NCBI GenBank assembly: GCA_020746105.1
Contig: CM036619.1
Coordinates: 51,010,635-51,074,634 of the forward strand
From: Trogon surrucura
Lineage: Eukaryota; Chordata; Aves; Trogoniformes; Trogonidae
DNA: 64,000 nt
Reading direction: 5' to 3'
Made by a program: the position numbers and the translations under genes
Notes under the pieces: generated by a model
The model's input: only the letters and a program-made list of their open reading frames with translations
Told to the model about the DNA's origin: nothing
Databases searched by the model: none
Shown: piece by piece, positions 13,694 through 25,900 of the stretch
Position numbering within the stretch: the stretch's first letter is position 1
How the letters are laid out: every line of letters starts with the position of its first letter

Positions 13694-14203
13694 CCCTTTT
13701 TTTAACACAAAAAATTACAAGATGATCCCTAATGTGCACAGATAAAGGATTCCAGATAAGCAATAACATGTAGGGTACCATAATTACTTAATCAGTGGTG
13801 ATTGATTGCTGATGTTTGTGTTCTTGAACTAAGGAAAAAATAACATGCTGCTGTGGTACTGTTACCATCTGTTGAAATAATGCCTCTACATTTCATCTTT
13901 ATATTTCTTCACATGTACCCTCTTTGCACTGTTTGTCAGGTACAACCATGTCTTGTTTCATCTAGTCATAAAAAACAGGAGTCCCATTTAAATTGAGTGC
14001 AACAGCAGTTCACATTAAAGATTCTAGCGGGCTAGTGAGTCTGTGGCTATCTGTGGGTATTCTTTCTTCATTAATTTTCATGCTGTGGGTGGAACTTTTT
14101 GCTAGCTGATACTTCTCATGTTCTGTCTGAAACACAAAGACATACACTGAACAACAAATAGTATTGTTACCACTTTTGTCTCATGCGTTTCTGCAATGAA
14201 ACC

Positions 14204-14222
14204 TTTTTTTTTTTTTTTTTTT
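14204..14222. repeat. Poly-T run
   Basis: Nineteen consecutive T. No associated retrotransposon body was recognised. Confidence 0.8.
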
Positions 14223-15019
14223 GCCGAGGAGATTTTTCCACCCAGTACTATCGTGCAATCTTTGCATGTTTTTAACTCCTTACCAGTAACAACAGAGATA
14301 TTTCAAAGCATTTTCATCCAGAAAAGTGGTGGCGTGTGATTTTATAGCAGTTCACATAACAGTTGGGCTTCTGGATTCTGCTAACAAAAGAAATTATCAA
14401 GAAATTATCTCTAGGAACGGGGCAAAGGCATTTTAGGAGTTTATTTTGCTTGTGAAATATATTGAATTCATGTTTTCCCAGGGAATACACTTGCTTTCCA
14501 GATAACACTGGGACAGGGAAATTGGGGATGCAGGAGTTTTCCTGGCTTGGTTTGTATCTAATATGGTAACAAACGCATGCACGCACCTCGGGCTTCACTC
14601 TTCCTCCATTTTGCTCATGCAAAGCTTGCATGTGTGTTTGCCAGCTAGTTTCTCCTCATGAAATCACTGCTCTTGGAAATGTTAACATAGCTGTTGCTGA
14701 AGTCCGGGAAACATTATGTTAAGAAAAAGAATTTTTCCCTTTCTATGGCTAAGTAGGAAATTGAAATCTTTGCTTCGTAGGGAGACTACCTCATAATTAA
14801 ACAGATGTGTTTATGTGCAATCAAATTTGGTAGAGGCAAAGAAGGGGAGCATATGATATCTCCAGTACTTCGTTAAATGACTTCTTTTTGGCGAGTGGTG
14901 CACTAATTGCTTCGAACTCAGGCAACTTTCTTTGAAGTTTCTGAAGAAAGCATGTTTCAAGCTTATGTGGTGTGTCTTTAGTGAAGGGCAGCATACTCTC
15001 CAAGCCACACAGGGTACCT

Positions 15020-15160
15020 TGACTGTAATATTGTGCTCTCCCTGGGTGTACCGTGCTCCTGCGTCCCTGCTGCGTCCCTGCCGGCGGGAGCTCCAAATTC
15101 TGCTTTTCCCGCCTGCCTGAACTCCCACCGTCGGGGAGGCGGGGAGCTCGCTGCACACAA
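15020..15160. promoter_or_regulatory. Small CpG-rich patch
   Basis: About ten CpG dinucleotides in roughly 140 bp (clusters around 15048-15090 and 15126-15150) inside otherwise CpG-poor, A+T-rich sequence. It is too short for a classical CpG island. It might be a minor internal promoter or enhancer core; no TATA element or coding start supports a promoter. Confidence 0.2.
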
Positions 15161-17800
15161 GGCAAAGAGATGATCAGAGTAGAGATCTGCTGTGTGGATA
15201 ATGGAGGAGAATTTTTGCCCTAAATTTTTAAACACAACACCCCTCATAAAAACAACAACGGTTCATAACTGGGATTAATGTTTGCAATTTTCAGTCACTT
15301 AGACATGGGGTCTCCAATAGATGGCTTTTGGTGGAGTGGAATATGGCTCTCTGTGGGATTACAGAATTTTCCTCCTTTTCTTATCTCTCTCCTCCCATCC
15401 TTCGCCTGCTCATCTTGTCAGTGTTATGCTTCTCAAGTGCTTCCACTATGTTTTTTTGCCACTTAGCCAAATAGGTATTTCTCCTTAGTCCCTCACGTTT
15501 GGGGAGCCTTAATTATTTTGAAAACCGTGTTTTGTTTTGACCATTTGCAGTAAGTATAGTTGCCTTCTTAAGACCTAAACTGCTCAAAGCATTTCCTCAT
15601 GTTCATATTCTGCCCTGCCTCAATTTTCTCTGCAACACTTGTATTTTCTTCTATTATCTCTTCATTATCTCTAGAGAATCTCATTTTGCGCCAGGGCACA
15701 GGAGTCAGGGACACTGAGAGCAGGAGCAAGTCAGTCCTTATGTAGTGTTTTATTTTGTCTCCTTCATGTTTGGGGCTTTTTATTTTTTAATCAAAAATGT
15801 CATTGCAGCCAGAGCTGCAGCTACACTTCTGAAACACCTTTTGACTGCCTCATATGCAACTGTTCATTCAGCCTCAAACTGATTATGCATTTTTCACTTA
15901 GTAAAAGAAATAAAAATGGGCATGACTGACATGCTTGCTCTCAGTAGATTAGAAACAAAAGACCCCCTCCAAATATCTCTCTGCAATGTAACTACTGGTA
16001 TATTACTTCACCTACTCAGAAGTAGAGAAGAAATCAGAATTCAGGCTGCCACCCCATATTTAACTTGTCCTGTTGTTTCTAGGTACTGCAGGGTCTCAAA
16101 TAAGCCCGTGGTGTTGTGCTGTAAGTGTGGCAATAAATGGACACAACAGGATGACAAAAGGGCTGACTGTCAGGCTTAACTCTTGATTTCCTTGTTTTTG
16201 TGGTTTAAAGTCAGAGCCCATTACCTGTGACCAGCCAACATTTTCGTCTGCAGCTATTGTTACTGCTTTACAGCATTTTGAAATTATTTTATGGGAAGGA
16301 TAGGGATCTAGAAGAAATCAAGGGTTTATTTTTTTAACACTCTCTGGCCTTGGACAGTCTGGAATTCCTGCCATCAGCATTAAATCATTTTGTATTCACA
16401 TCTGGAAATTGCATCTTGGAGTGTCACTGGGTCATTTTCCTTTAATCTTGAGAATGGCACTACATTAAAAATTCCTCAGTCTTACTGTAAGATCCTTTCC
16501 TTGCCAAATGTCCCATGAACTATTGTTTGTGTGCGTGCACAGTTTCAGGAGAGAGAAGGAGGAAGGGAGAGAGAACTCTCAGGCTGGTCTGCAGTCACGC
16601 TGTATTTCACATTTGTTTCAGCAAGGCTGTTTTCATGTGCCTTTTCGTGGATGGCTCTGGAGGGTATGGTTCAGTAGATGTTCACTTCATCGAAAATGAT
16701 GACTGTCTTTTGGGAACAGGTTCATCATGAAGTACGTTAGTCCAAAGGGGTTTTAAGACAGATTAACTTAATAAAGCAGAGTGAAGGGACTGGTCGTGCT
16801 GGGAGTAAATTACGGGACGTGACACCCCTGCCCTCTGGGTCACTTGCCCAAATCTGGCCCAGATTACTAAGGGGAAAATACATCACTAATCAGTGGCTGC
16901 CCTGTTGTCTGAGAAGCAGCATTCACAGACCTTTTCCAGTTGCCTGTGTATCCAGTGTACATTGTAGAAGACTTAACACATGCTAGACTGGAACTGTACT
17001 CTTAGCCCAATGCTTGTGAAGAATTTGAGCCAGTGCAGGCATTGAAATAGCAGCTCTCATTCCTAGAAGTGGTCGACTCAATGAGGGCAACAGTAGGAAA
17101 GAGGGCAAAACTTGTGTTTGCTGCTGGGTTTGGTAATTACTCGTATGGGAAAGCAGAATTTCAGACTCCAAAGTCCACGCTGTGTCACCTCACATAAGGC
17201 ACTGTATTCACTCAAGGAAAAATACTTGTGGGTTTTGGTGACCAAAGGAAGGGCTGTGGCAGCCCCTCCTGTTTTCTCAGCAGTCTTTGAGCTCTCTGCT
17301 AGGCACAGAGTAATTTACCAGAATATACTGTGGATACTGTTTAGGGGGAAATAGGTTTTAATGCAATAAAACATTTGAAGTGGTGCCACAGTCTAAGAAG
17401 AACAGTCCAATTGGCATATTTTTGGTTTGTAGGCAGCAAGGTCTTTTATGGCACTTCTCATTTACATAATGCATAAACCATGAGCCGTATGTAAGCAGAC
17501 ACCAGAACCGCTGACCTGGGATGCGGTTTCACCAGGGCAGGTCAGCCCAAACCTACCCAGAGAGAGCACATTGCTGTTCTGGTGTCACATGGGGAGAACA
17601 CCAGTGTGAAACAGCTGCGAAAACTCCCCTCTGTGATAAAGACACTTCTTCTGCCTGGTCTGAAACAAGGAGGGTTCAAACATACCCTCTTTCCAGTCCA
17701 TCGTTCTCAGAGAAATCTTGGGAGAATCGTTTTTGTGTATTCCTTTGGCACAAGAAATACCTGTCCTGTGACTAAGCTGTTTCTTTTGTTTTTGTTACAG

Positions 17801-17830
17801 AATCATACGATGACCCAGCACAGCAGTTAG
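17801..17830 (+). CDS. Likely last nine codons of an unidentified protein
   Basis: This is the C-terminal coding part of the terminal exon if the upstream exon ends in phase 0. It reads NHTMTQHSS and ends with TAG at 17828-17830. The very short coding tail followed by about 800 bases of UTR is a common layout for last exons of long, multi-exon vertebrate genes. The protein family is not recognised. The choice of frame is unproven because no donor exon lies visibly in the window. Phase 2 (SYDDPAQQ...) is the alternative and would extend coding to about 17949. Confidence 0.3.
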   Translation, partial: NHTMTQHSS

Positions 17831-18014
17831 TGCAAGGCCTGCCTCTTCTAGAGAATTCTTTGTGGCACAAAAAGGGAACACGTTTTACTCTTTGCACGAA
17901 ACTTTCATTGTTAATGTATATTATTCAGAAACATTGTATTGTACCATAAAACTTGTATTATCGAAACTGTTGGATGTTCATGTGTTTGAACTTTTGAGCA
18001 CCGGATAGACTTCC

Positions 18015-18022
18015 TGTATATA
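18015..18022 (+). promoter_or_regulatory. Pumilio-type response element in the 3' UTR
   Basis: TGTATATA matches the PUF-protein recognition consensus UGUANAUA and sits in the transcribed strand of the proposed 3' UTR. Such sites recruit PUM1/PUM2 for mRNA repression in vertebrates; use here is inferred from the motif alone. Confidence 0.35.
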
Positions 18023-18611
18023 AAGTGTTGCACATGTATTATGTTGTCTGATACTAAAATGGTCTTATAAAGACAAGTGGACTTGGGCCCTATTCAAGAA
18101 AGATACAAATAATAATAATACTGTGTGAGGGGAAAAAAAAAAAAGCTTAAGGAAAAGTGTCATTTTCAAGGAAGAGGGAGAAGGTAATAGCTACGTTCCA
18201 TTACAGCTCTGTTTGGCCTTCCTTTCGTTTAAACTTCAGTCTAGAAATCTCTCTTTTGGTATACAAACGGATGAATCTAAGACTATTTTTTATTGCTGAA
18301 GATTCTTGCAAAAACTATGAAGAGACTCATTCTCACAGAGCAGGAACCCACAATTGAATAAGGCCCGTATATATATTTGTAAGCCTTGCGATATGACAGA
18401 TAGCATTACCATATATGCAATAGTTGTTATGTAGATTGTCAAAGAAATTTTTTTTCTGGATACCATTTGAAGCTTTGAGTGTTCAAGACTTTCCTTAATG
18501 ATTTCACATGGCCAAATTCTTGAATCAGTTGAACTAACCTGTATGTTACTGTTATTAATGTTTACTCTGCGGTCTGAACCTGGAGATTACTGGAATTGTT
18601 TTCCAAAAGGA

Positions 18612-18617
18612 AATAAA
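18612..18617 (+). terminator. Polyadenylation signal AATAAA
   Basis: A canonical AATAAA lies about 15-20 bases before a probable cleavage site near 18632 (ttaccatta). A GU-rich downstream element with TGTGTG, TTGTGT and TTGTC follows at 18634-18657. All three parts of a vertebrate poly(A) site are present in the right order and spacing. Confidence 0.7.
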
Positions 18618-18632
18618 TTCAGTTTACCATTA

Positions 18633-21559
18633 TGTGTGAGCATACTTGTGTCTTGTCTTTTTCCTTGAAAAAGTAGCATTATTGCTACTGCTCCTGTAAT
18701 ACTTAAAGGACCACGAAGACCTGGAATCCTATTGCTTCAGGACCCCTACACTACTCAGTGGGAGTAGGTCCCTTTTCTCAAAGCTAGACATTTAAATAGC
18801 TGTTAGAAGTAGATCTGCTGGCCCACTGCAAAGCAATGTGTGCTGGAGGGTAATATTCACTGTTTTCTAGTTTTGTTTGTTAGCTTGTTTTATTTGTCAG
18901 CCTCAGCAATTTCATACCCGTACACTTGACATGTTGGTTGCCAGAGGAGTCACTGCACATCGTCTGTGTACAATTAGCAGTGCATTTCAGTGCTTTGTTA
19001 TTTAGCATGTTGCATCCAGTAGTGACAACAGGAAGCCGCTGCAGCTGTGCCAGTAGCAGCAAGCAGTTCGTCACCCACTCTTCTGACATGGGCATAAGAA
19101 CTGGAGGTGCTGCCTACCATGGGGTGATGCTCACTAGCACCATGGCCCCGCGGAGCTGTCGCAAGACCTCACAGGTTTGCTTGGCTCTGAATTGGCTCCT
19201 GACTGCCTGCAGAAGAGGAAAGAAGGGCATAAAAGCTTTCCTTGCTTACCCCACTACTCCAACTCACACATGAAAGAGGATCAAAAAACATTCTCCAGCT
19301 ATTTTGCTATCTTACCCTGTTGCTGGAATTGCTGGTTTTATCCCATGGAAACCAGTGTTGCTGAACACTGCGGTTAAAGATCTGCACATCACAAGTCCAA
19401 ATGGCTGGAGCTGCTTGCCTAGTGCTGTCAGGGTAGATATCAAGTGTGATTTCCAGTTTGCTGAATGTCACATTTTGACTCTCCACAGATGGAGGATGGA
19501 GAGGAAAGGAGTAAAGTCAGAAACAGTCTACCGGATACACCAAGAAAAAATATGTCGTCTTTAAAGCTCCAGCTTTGAGAATATTGTGCGTATTTTGCTA
19601 AATGCAAAAAGAAATTCCTGGGTTTTTTATATCTCATTTGTGCTGACAAAAGGATAGATACAGATATGAGTACACAAGGCTTGTAAAATGCCAGTTCTAT
19701 TTATAAGTCAGAAACTGTTCCCATTCTTATTCTCATTAATATATTGCTCATCTCAGCCAAATTGAATGTGATGATATGTTCTTTATTTTTGACAGATACC
19801 TTAAAGGATATAAGACATTTCAGCCTTCGTGTGTGAAAGTGTGACATATTGGTTGAGACTGAAAATAACATGTTTCTAGTAGAGTTCAAGTATATAAGAA
19901 ATATTACACCCTACTGTTTTTGTAAATGCCAGAGTGCCACTGAGTTGAGACAGATGGTAGCTGGGAAAGATGCAATCTTATAATCAAAAGCTAAAATATG
20001 TCAAAAATATGTTAGCAAGCAAAACATAGCATATTACTAGCGTCTCATGTCATGACAGCTTGCAAAACATGCAAAGATGTTGAATTTCTAGATATGTAAA
20101 TAAACGAATAGTAAACAGAGCAACAGCAACTGTGATGAAGACTTTATGCATCGATTGTCCCTTCAGATCGATGGGGGGGAATGGAGGGGTCTTACAGCCA
20201 CAGGCAGCCCCAGGTGGCTTCTGAGAGTCAGCTGCTAGTATCAAGTGCTGGAATCCTCTTACCTTTTCTAGAGTAACAAGTTTCTCAGTGATACCTAAAT
20301 AGCTGTTTAAATAGATTATGGAAGACATCCGAACTTCCCAATGAGAACTGAGCATTCCTTGGGGAATTACCACAGCATTTAGAAAAATCAACAGGAGAGG
20401 CAGATCATCTTGCCTCTTGGAAGAAGAGACACAGCTCTCTGTGTGTGCACTTCAGCTGTGACATGCCTTTCTCTGGCCTGGGTCAGCAAAGGCTAAGAGT
20501 AGCTCCTCCTCATACCCGTAACCTAATGTGAAAAGATAAACCTATACAAAAGGTTGTGTGGATAGACTGATGGACAAGGTATCCTTTTACCTCTGAGACT
20601 GGCCTTATTCCCAAGATTTCAAGTGGACACGAGTTTTACTGTAAGTGATAGTGTAATAAAACAATTAGTCCTTCCGCTTGTTTGCCAGAGCTGTGCTTAT
20701 TAAACATTGCAGACCTAGAACAGGTATAAATACGAAATTTATACTGCACCAATGAGGCGATCTACCCAGATAATAACTGAACACTGGATTTATGAGAACA
20801 TGCATTGATTCGTTACCTGAGCAAAAGATGATCTGGGAATAAATGTGTATTAGTCCTTTATGACATTCAGTTATCCAAAATAGGGGATTTTACCATCATC
20901 TGCATTTTCATAGCTGGCTGCCTAAATTAGACTTTCCAATCCATTTTAGGTGGTTCATTTCACAGGGCAGTTAGAATTTCTTTGGTTTGCTCCAAGTCCA
21001 GTGCTCTCACTGCTTCCCCAATTTAGGAGTCACTCTACAAACTCCAGAAAGAATAGTTTAAAGGCTCTGGGTAGAACACATTGATAGTTATCATTTCCTT
21101 CTCAACAGCACGTGGAAGGCTGAAGTCCTCTCTGTGTCTCAGTGACTGAGCCTTTATTAGTAATTCTGGCATGACCACTTACTTTGTTTCATTACCACCG
21201 TCCTCAACAACAGAAGAAGAGAGACATCCCTTCCTTACCAACATATGGCACCTTCTATTTATAACAAGATTAACAATTCATTCACACCTTGATTGAATCC
21301 CGCTTTATTGAGATGTCACAACAGATTCTCACAGCCTGCAAAGGGAAAGACTTACAAATGTTAATGTTGTGACAACCAGGACACATAAAAGTAAATGAAT
21401 TATAATTGGTGACAATTAAAAATAGCTCGGTGTGAAAACAGAATATTGTGCTGCCGTTGCAGAACTGTCTAGGATGAGGCAATGTGAAGGACTCCACAGG
21501 ATAAGACCATCCATGAATTCAGAAATGTTGCCTCAATTCCTTTCTAATGTGTTCAGTCA
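18633..21559. other. Intergenic sequence after the gene end
   Basis: No gene, RNA or repeat is supported. Short overlapping open frames on both strands around 18900-19560 have no splice-site or family support. Confidence 0.5.
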
Positions 21560-22900
21560 TACACTGATGCTCAATTAATGTTCACACGCCCTTTACATCT
21601 TAGTGGGCAATGTGCCATTCCCTTTAAACTATTTGCTTCACTGCTCTGTAGCAGCACAAAAATAAACAAGTTTAGGCCTATTTTACCCATTCCATTTAAT
21701 ACATCCATTTTCCTTCCCCACGTTACTTCCCTTATTTGCATGCAGAAGATTTCTTTAATTATTATTATTATTGTCGTTGCTGTTGTTAGTAGTAGTAGTG
21801 AACTGTGAACGCTGCAGCAATGCACTCTCTCAGGAGCTGGGCAGTCCCCGGCCACCAACTCTTGTGCATGGATCTTCTGTGTGTGGCACACAAAAGCCTG
21901 ACAAGGTCTCACTCATGTTTCAAAGCTCGCTCTCTTTTCAGAGCTATTTGTTATTGTCTCCGCCATCACAAGTTTAAAAAAGGAAAGTTAATTAAATATG
22001 GAACAAGACTGAGCAACATCTTTTAAACCATCATGTCATTAGAATTGCATCCCTCTGAGAGCTGCTTAAAAGGGTTTTGAGAACAATGACTGTTCAATCA
22101 GATATTTATGGGCATAGTTATGTAAACACACTCTTTATTGTCTATGTATATTTAATATAATTATCAGTTTTGTACTCGGACTCTCGGGAGACTCAACAAA
22201 TCACAGTGTTGCTTTGAAAATGTCAGCAGAAAAGACAATTATGTTGCGAGCAAATATTCATAAATTATATTAAAAAGTCCTGTGAAAATGTACCCGGTGT
22301 TGCAGAACTGCTTTTGCACTAGCAGAATCATCACTGCCTTTCTTTGATTTAAACTCCTCTTGCTAATAGCAAGCAAGTTGCTCGAAACAAACCTTTAATA
22401 CTTAAGAGCCTTTTGTTCCTGGCTATGGGACAATGTAAGTTGTAGGCAAATTCAAAGGGCTTATTCATTTTGTTATTAACACGCTGGGATCTTTTTAGAG
22501 ATGTCTAAATAAGGCTTATTGAAAGAAAAGGTAAAAACTATTTGCACAGGGGTGCCTAGGTCATTTATGTTACTTTTCTTCTTTTCTAAGATGATTTCTG
22601 ACAACTCGCCATGTTTTGCTCATTATGTATTAGGAAAGAAGAGTGGAGAACTGGGACAGTGTTCAGCAAATTAAATGTTCCACACTTATGCTAAACCGAT
22701 ACATGTGGTGGAGTTTGATAAACACCTAGTAAGTGCCTGCAAATCATCTCTACTGCAAGATATACAATCAGCAGCATATCAACATCTTAATTAGCAGCTA
22801 ATGACATTTGAATGGGAAGGTTAACATTAAGCACACAAATGCAGTTTAGTAAAGGGTAAAATGAAATAAAATGAGATATTTCAATCTTCATTTATTTTTA
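21560..22900. promoter_or_regulatory. Candidate long-range enhancer / conserved non-coding block
   Basis: About 1.3 kb without repeats, A+T-rich but complex, with dense motifs of developmental regulators: octamer ATTTGCAT (21734-21741), TTAATTAA (21988-21995), SOX-type AACAATG (22082-22088), forkhead GTAAACA (22122-22128), ATAATTAT (22157-22164), TCF/LEF CTTTGAT (22342-22348) and a paired homeodomain site (22787-22804). No frame longer than 113 codons is open and no splice pattern appears. It lies about 3 kb past the poly(A) site. This combination is typical of deeply conserved vertebrate enhancers; conservation itself was not tested. Confidence 0.35.
21757..21800. repeat. Imperfect ATT / GTT / AGT trinucleotide tract
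   Basis: A run of (ATT)n passes through (GTTGCT) into (AGT)n. It lies inside the candidate enhancer block and may be variable in length. Confidence 0.6.
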
Positions 22901-25900
22901 AGTATAAAACAGCTGGCTTTTGTAGTAAGCAATCATGTATACAAGTAATATCCCAATCCTTAGTTACGTTTCAGAATAAAATCTTCAAGACAAAAACGTC
23001 TTTTCTGGTGCATCTGGTCCTAGGCATCAATGGAAACATTCCACATGTTGGACAAAGAAGACAGAATTCTGCTTTTCTGCAGGAAAATGTATTTCATATA
23101 GGCTATTGTATTTCTTTTGAGCACACAACAAGATTTTAAGTAGGTGTAGGATGGTTCAGGCTCTTTATATTCTGTTTTCAGCAGTAAACCTCTGTGGGGT
23201 TGTGCAAAGCAAAACACATTTATGACTGTTTCTGGGGTAGATGTCATATTCGCTTGGGGAGTGATGTTATTGGATGTCCAGACCAGAATTACTGAGCTGG
23301 TGAAGAAGAATCTGCTGTAGAAATGGTGCTGTTGACTTTGCCAGTGGCACAGGTTCCCACTGAGCGTTGTACAGAACCGTTACTTTTGCATGGGCCACAG
23401 GGAGCAATGTAGAGTGTTTGCTTTAAGATTTAAAATGTAAAGCAGTTCCAAGATGCTCACAACTAACTCATGGCCACACAGGCTACTGTGTTGTCTACAT
23501 CCAACAAGTGAGTTCTGGAATAGTAGATGTCTAATGATCTCTTTCTTGTTTGAATTCTGTGTCCTTTCTAGAAGCTTGATGTCACACGAGCTTCATCCTC
23601 GTTTGTGGGACCAATGTTGTGCTTGTTTAGAAAAGGGTCTATAAGTTCAGTAACAAAATTTTGCTGCTTTGTTGATCCAGCCACTTTGGCAAAATCAAAT
23701 CATGTGGACAACTGGTATAGCAACGCCTCCACAAGGTGAATTATGTCCTTTTTGCTCAAATAATGGGCAGAAGATAAGTAGAAACAAAACTGTCTTTGCA
23801 GGAAACGAGACAGACGTCAACAGCATCTGGAAGCTGAGAGATACGTTTAATTCAGGGAAATGTCCACCTTTCAGAGTCATTCATACTCTTTTGAAGAAAA
23901 GAGCAGTTAGATGTTTCCTTTTTCTTGACTGCGGTCCTCTCTTTCCTCTCATTACTCCCCATGATCTAATTGTTTAATGATTGGCGCAGGATCATTTTGA
24001 TTTTCCTAATCACATTTGTGAACCTGCATTTGGTTTGGCAGCTAGGTCATCTTTCCTGATGAATTTAAGATTAACGTTGATCCATTCATCCTTTGACATA
24101 TTTTATTTCCAAACACCTTTGTTCCTTTGGCTTAATTCAATATAATTACTTTTCTGACATTAAATGAAAGATCATGGTTTTGTTTAGATGATAGCTTCTG
24201 AGGGGTTATTTGTAAATCTTTCAACCTTATCTACAGCTTTTCTTAATCAATATCTGATTATTTTCTTTTTACTTTTGCTTTTCTTCTCATGGTAATATCT
24301 GCCCACAAAGCCATCTCCCAGCGTCTCTCAGGCATTTTCTACTCACTGGAGAGTTTGTGTCCTTCAGAAACTCTTACTTCTCTCACCACATATGGAGGAT
24401 CAGACAGGGTTTTAGAGCTCCTCTCAACAGCGCCTTGTTATTACAGCACGTGTTACTTTAGTATTCACAGACTGTGGCATCAGAAGAATGACTTGCCCAT
24501 TTTCAGATTTGACAGCTCATGTTTTTAATGTCATTTGAGGGGAGAAGTCTGGATTGACTCTTGACTTATCATCATCTAAAGCCAATGAGTCTTTTACACT
24601 ACTCGCATCTGACTCTTAAATCCTAGGAGTCTCTCTTCTCTCAATGATAACATGTTTTCAGAATCTTTCAACACTTCCTTAATTGCTAGAATTTGCAAAC
24701 GAGAAACACCAATGCTTAGCTGTCGGCCAGTGGTTCCCTTGGTTGAGCTTTTTCAATCTGCTGTGTTCTAGAGTTTCCCTCCTCAGATTTTTCAAGGGGA
24801 GTGGAGGAGAAGATTAAAAGGTTATCCAGAGGTTGCGTTCGACTGTTTGTTCATTAGATTCCTGGGTCATTTGGTTGTTCAAAGGAGTGTCTGAGCATAT
24901 GAATGATGTCGTTATATCACTCATATTACCCATGCTTTTCTGAGGAAGCAACTGCTAATTATCAACCTCTCCTGAATTTCCTTTTTGCTCGTCTTGAATG
25001 TAGGGGTGGAGTGCAGCTTGGGAAGCCTGACAAATACCAGTCTGCTCAGCTTAAAGCACCACAGCTCTTTGCTTACTTCACTTATTTACTCTAACCAAGG
25101 TTTCATTTCCTTTTAGACGCTACTTGATGCTTCTGCAGTATTTGATTTTATTAAAGAAGAGCTTTTGTTTTAGATCAAAAATACTTGTGTTTTTGCATGA
25201 GATGAAATATAAATACAACACAATGATGCCTGTGAAGAGTTTTATGGGAAGAGACCAAAGATCCCTCTGAACCAGTGGCCTGGCAGCAGCACTGGCCATC
25301 ACCAGATGACTGTGAAGAAGTGTAAGAGTGGGGCGATGGTGTAGTGACTTTTCTTTGACATAGTTTCCTGACCTCAAACGACTGCTGCACCAGGACTTCC
25401 TTAGCCACAATTGAGTCTTGCCATTTGACAGCTTTGGGTAGCTTTTCCTTTACTTTTCTAATTAGTTTTTTGAGCCTCTATAAATGTCCAACACACACAA
25501 AGTGCTTACACAGGGAGTCTGATTTATTTAACTACACATTGCAGGAAGAAATACTTATTTTTCTTGGTTTGCACCTGTTTCATTTAAATCCATGACAGAA
25601 AACAACCAATCCGTTTCTTCCCTATTCACCTTCTCCCTGCCACTCAGGCCCACCCTACAGACCTCGTCAATGGCCTTTTCCATTCAACCCTGTGGTCATC
25701 CTCAGTGCTCCCCAATAAATGAAAGCCATCACTACTGAGAAACAGAAAATCCTTCCCACCAAAACCCTATAGCCCACCTGTGTGATACTGTGAGGCAGAT
25801 CTCACGTTGACTCAGAAGGGGGTGGTATGTCCTCAAGGTATGACACAGCACAATCCCATGCAGAGACACTATGTAGGGTCCTCAAAGCAAGACAACCAGG

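Larger units (their letters stand above)
11873..17800. other. Non-coding sequence upstream of the terminal exon
   Basis: Probably intron. It holds long T runs at 13676-13693 and 14204-14222 and a small CpG-rich patch at 15020-15160. No exon is convincing. Overlapping minus-strand frames of 89-115 codons at 14811-15247 arise because the CpG-rich patch lacks stops. Confidence 0.45.
17801..18632 (+). other. Terminal exon with 3' UTR of an unidentified gene
   Basis: A textbook 3' splice site (a T-rich tract from about 17778 ending in tttttgttacag) precedes position 17801. Downstream come an A+T-rich 3' UTR and an AATAAA signal at 18612-18617 followed by a GU-rich element (18634-18657), placing cleavage near 18632. 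In phase 0 the exon reads N-H-T-M-T-Q-H-S-S then TAG at 17828. Phase 1 stops after three residues. Phase 2 stays open for about 48 codons starting SYDDPAQQ but runs into UTR-like sequence. I could not recognise the protein or find an upstream coding exon, so a long non-coding RNA is also possible. The 3' UTR contains a Pumilio-type element. Confidence 0.6.
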
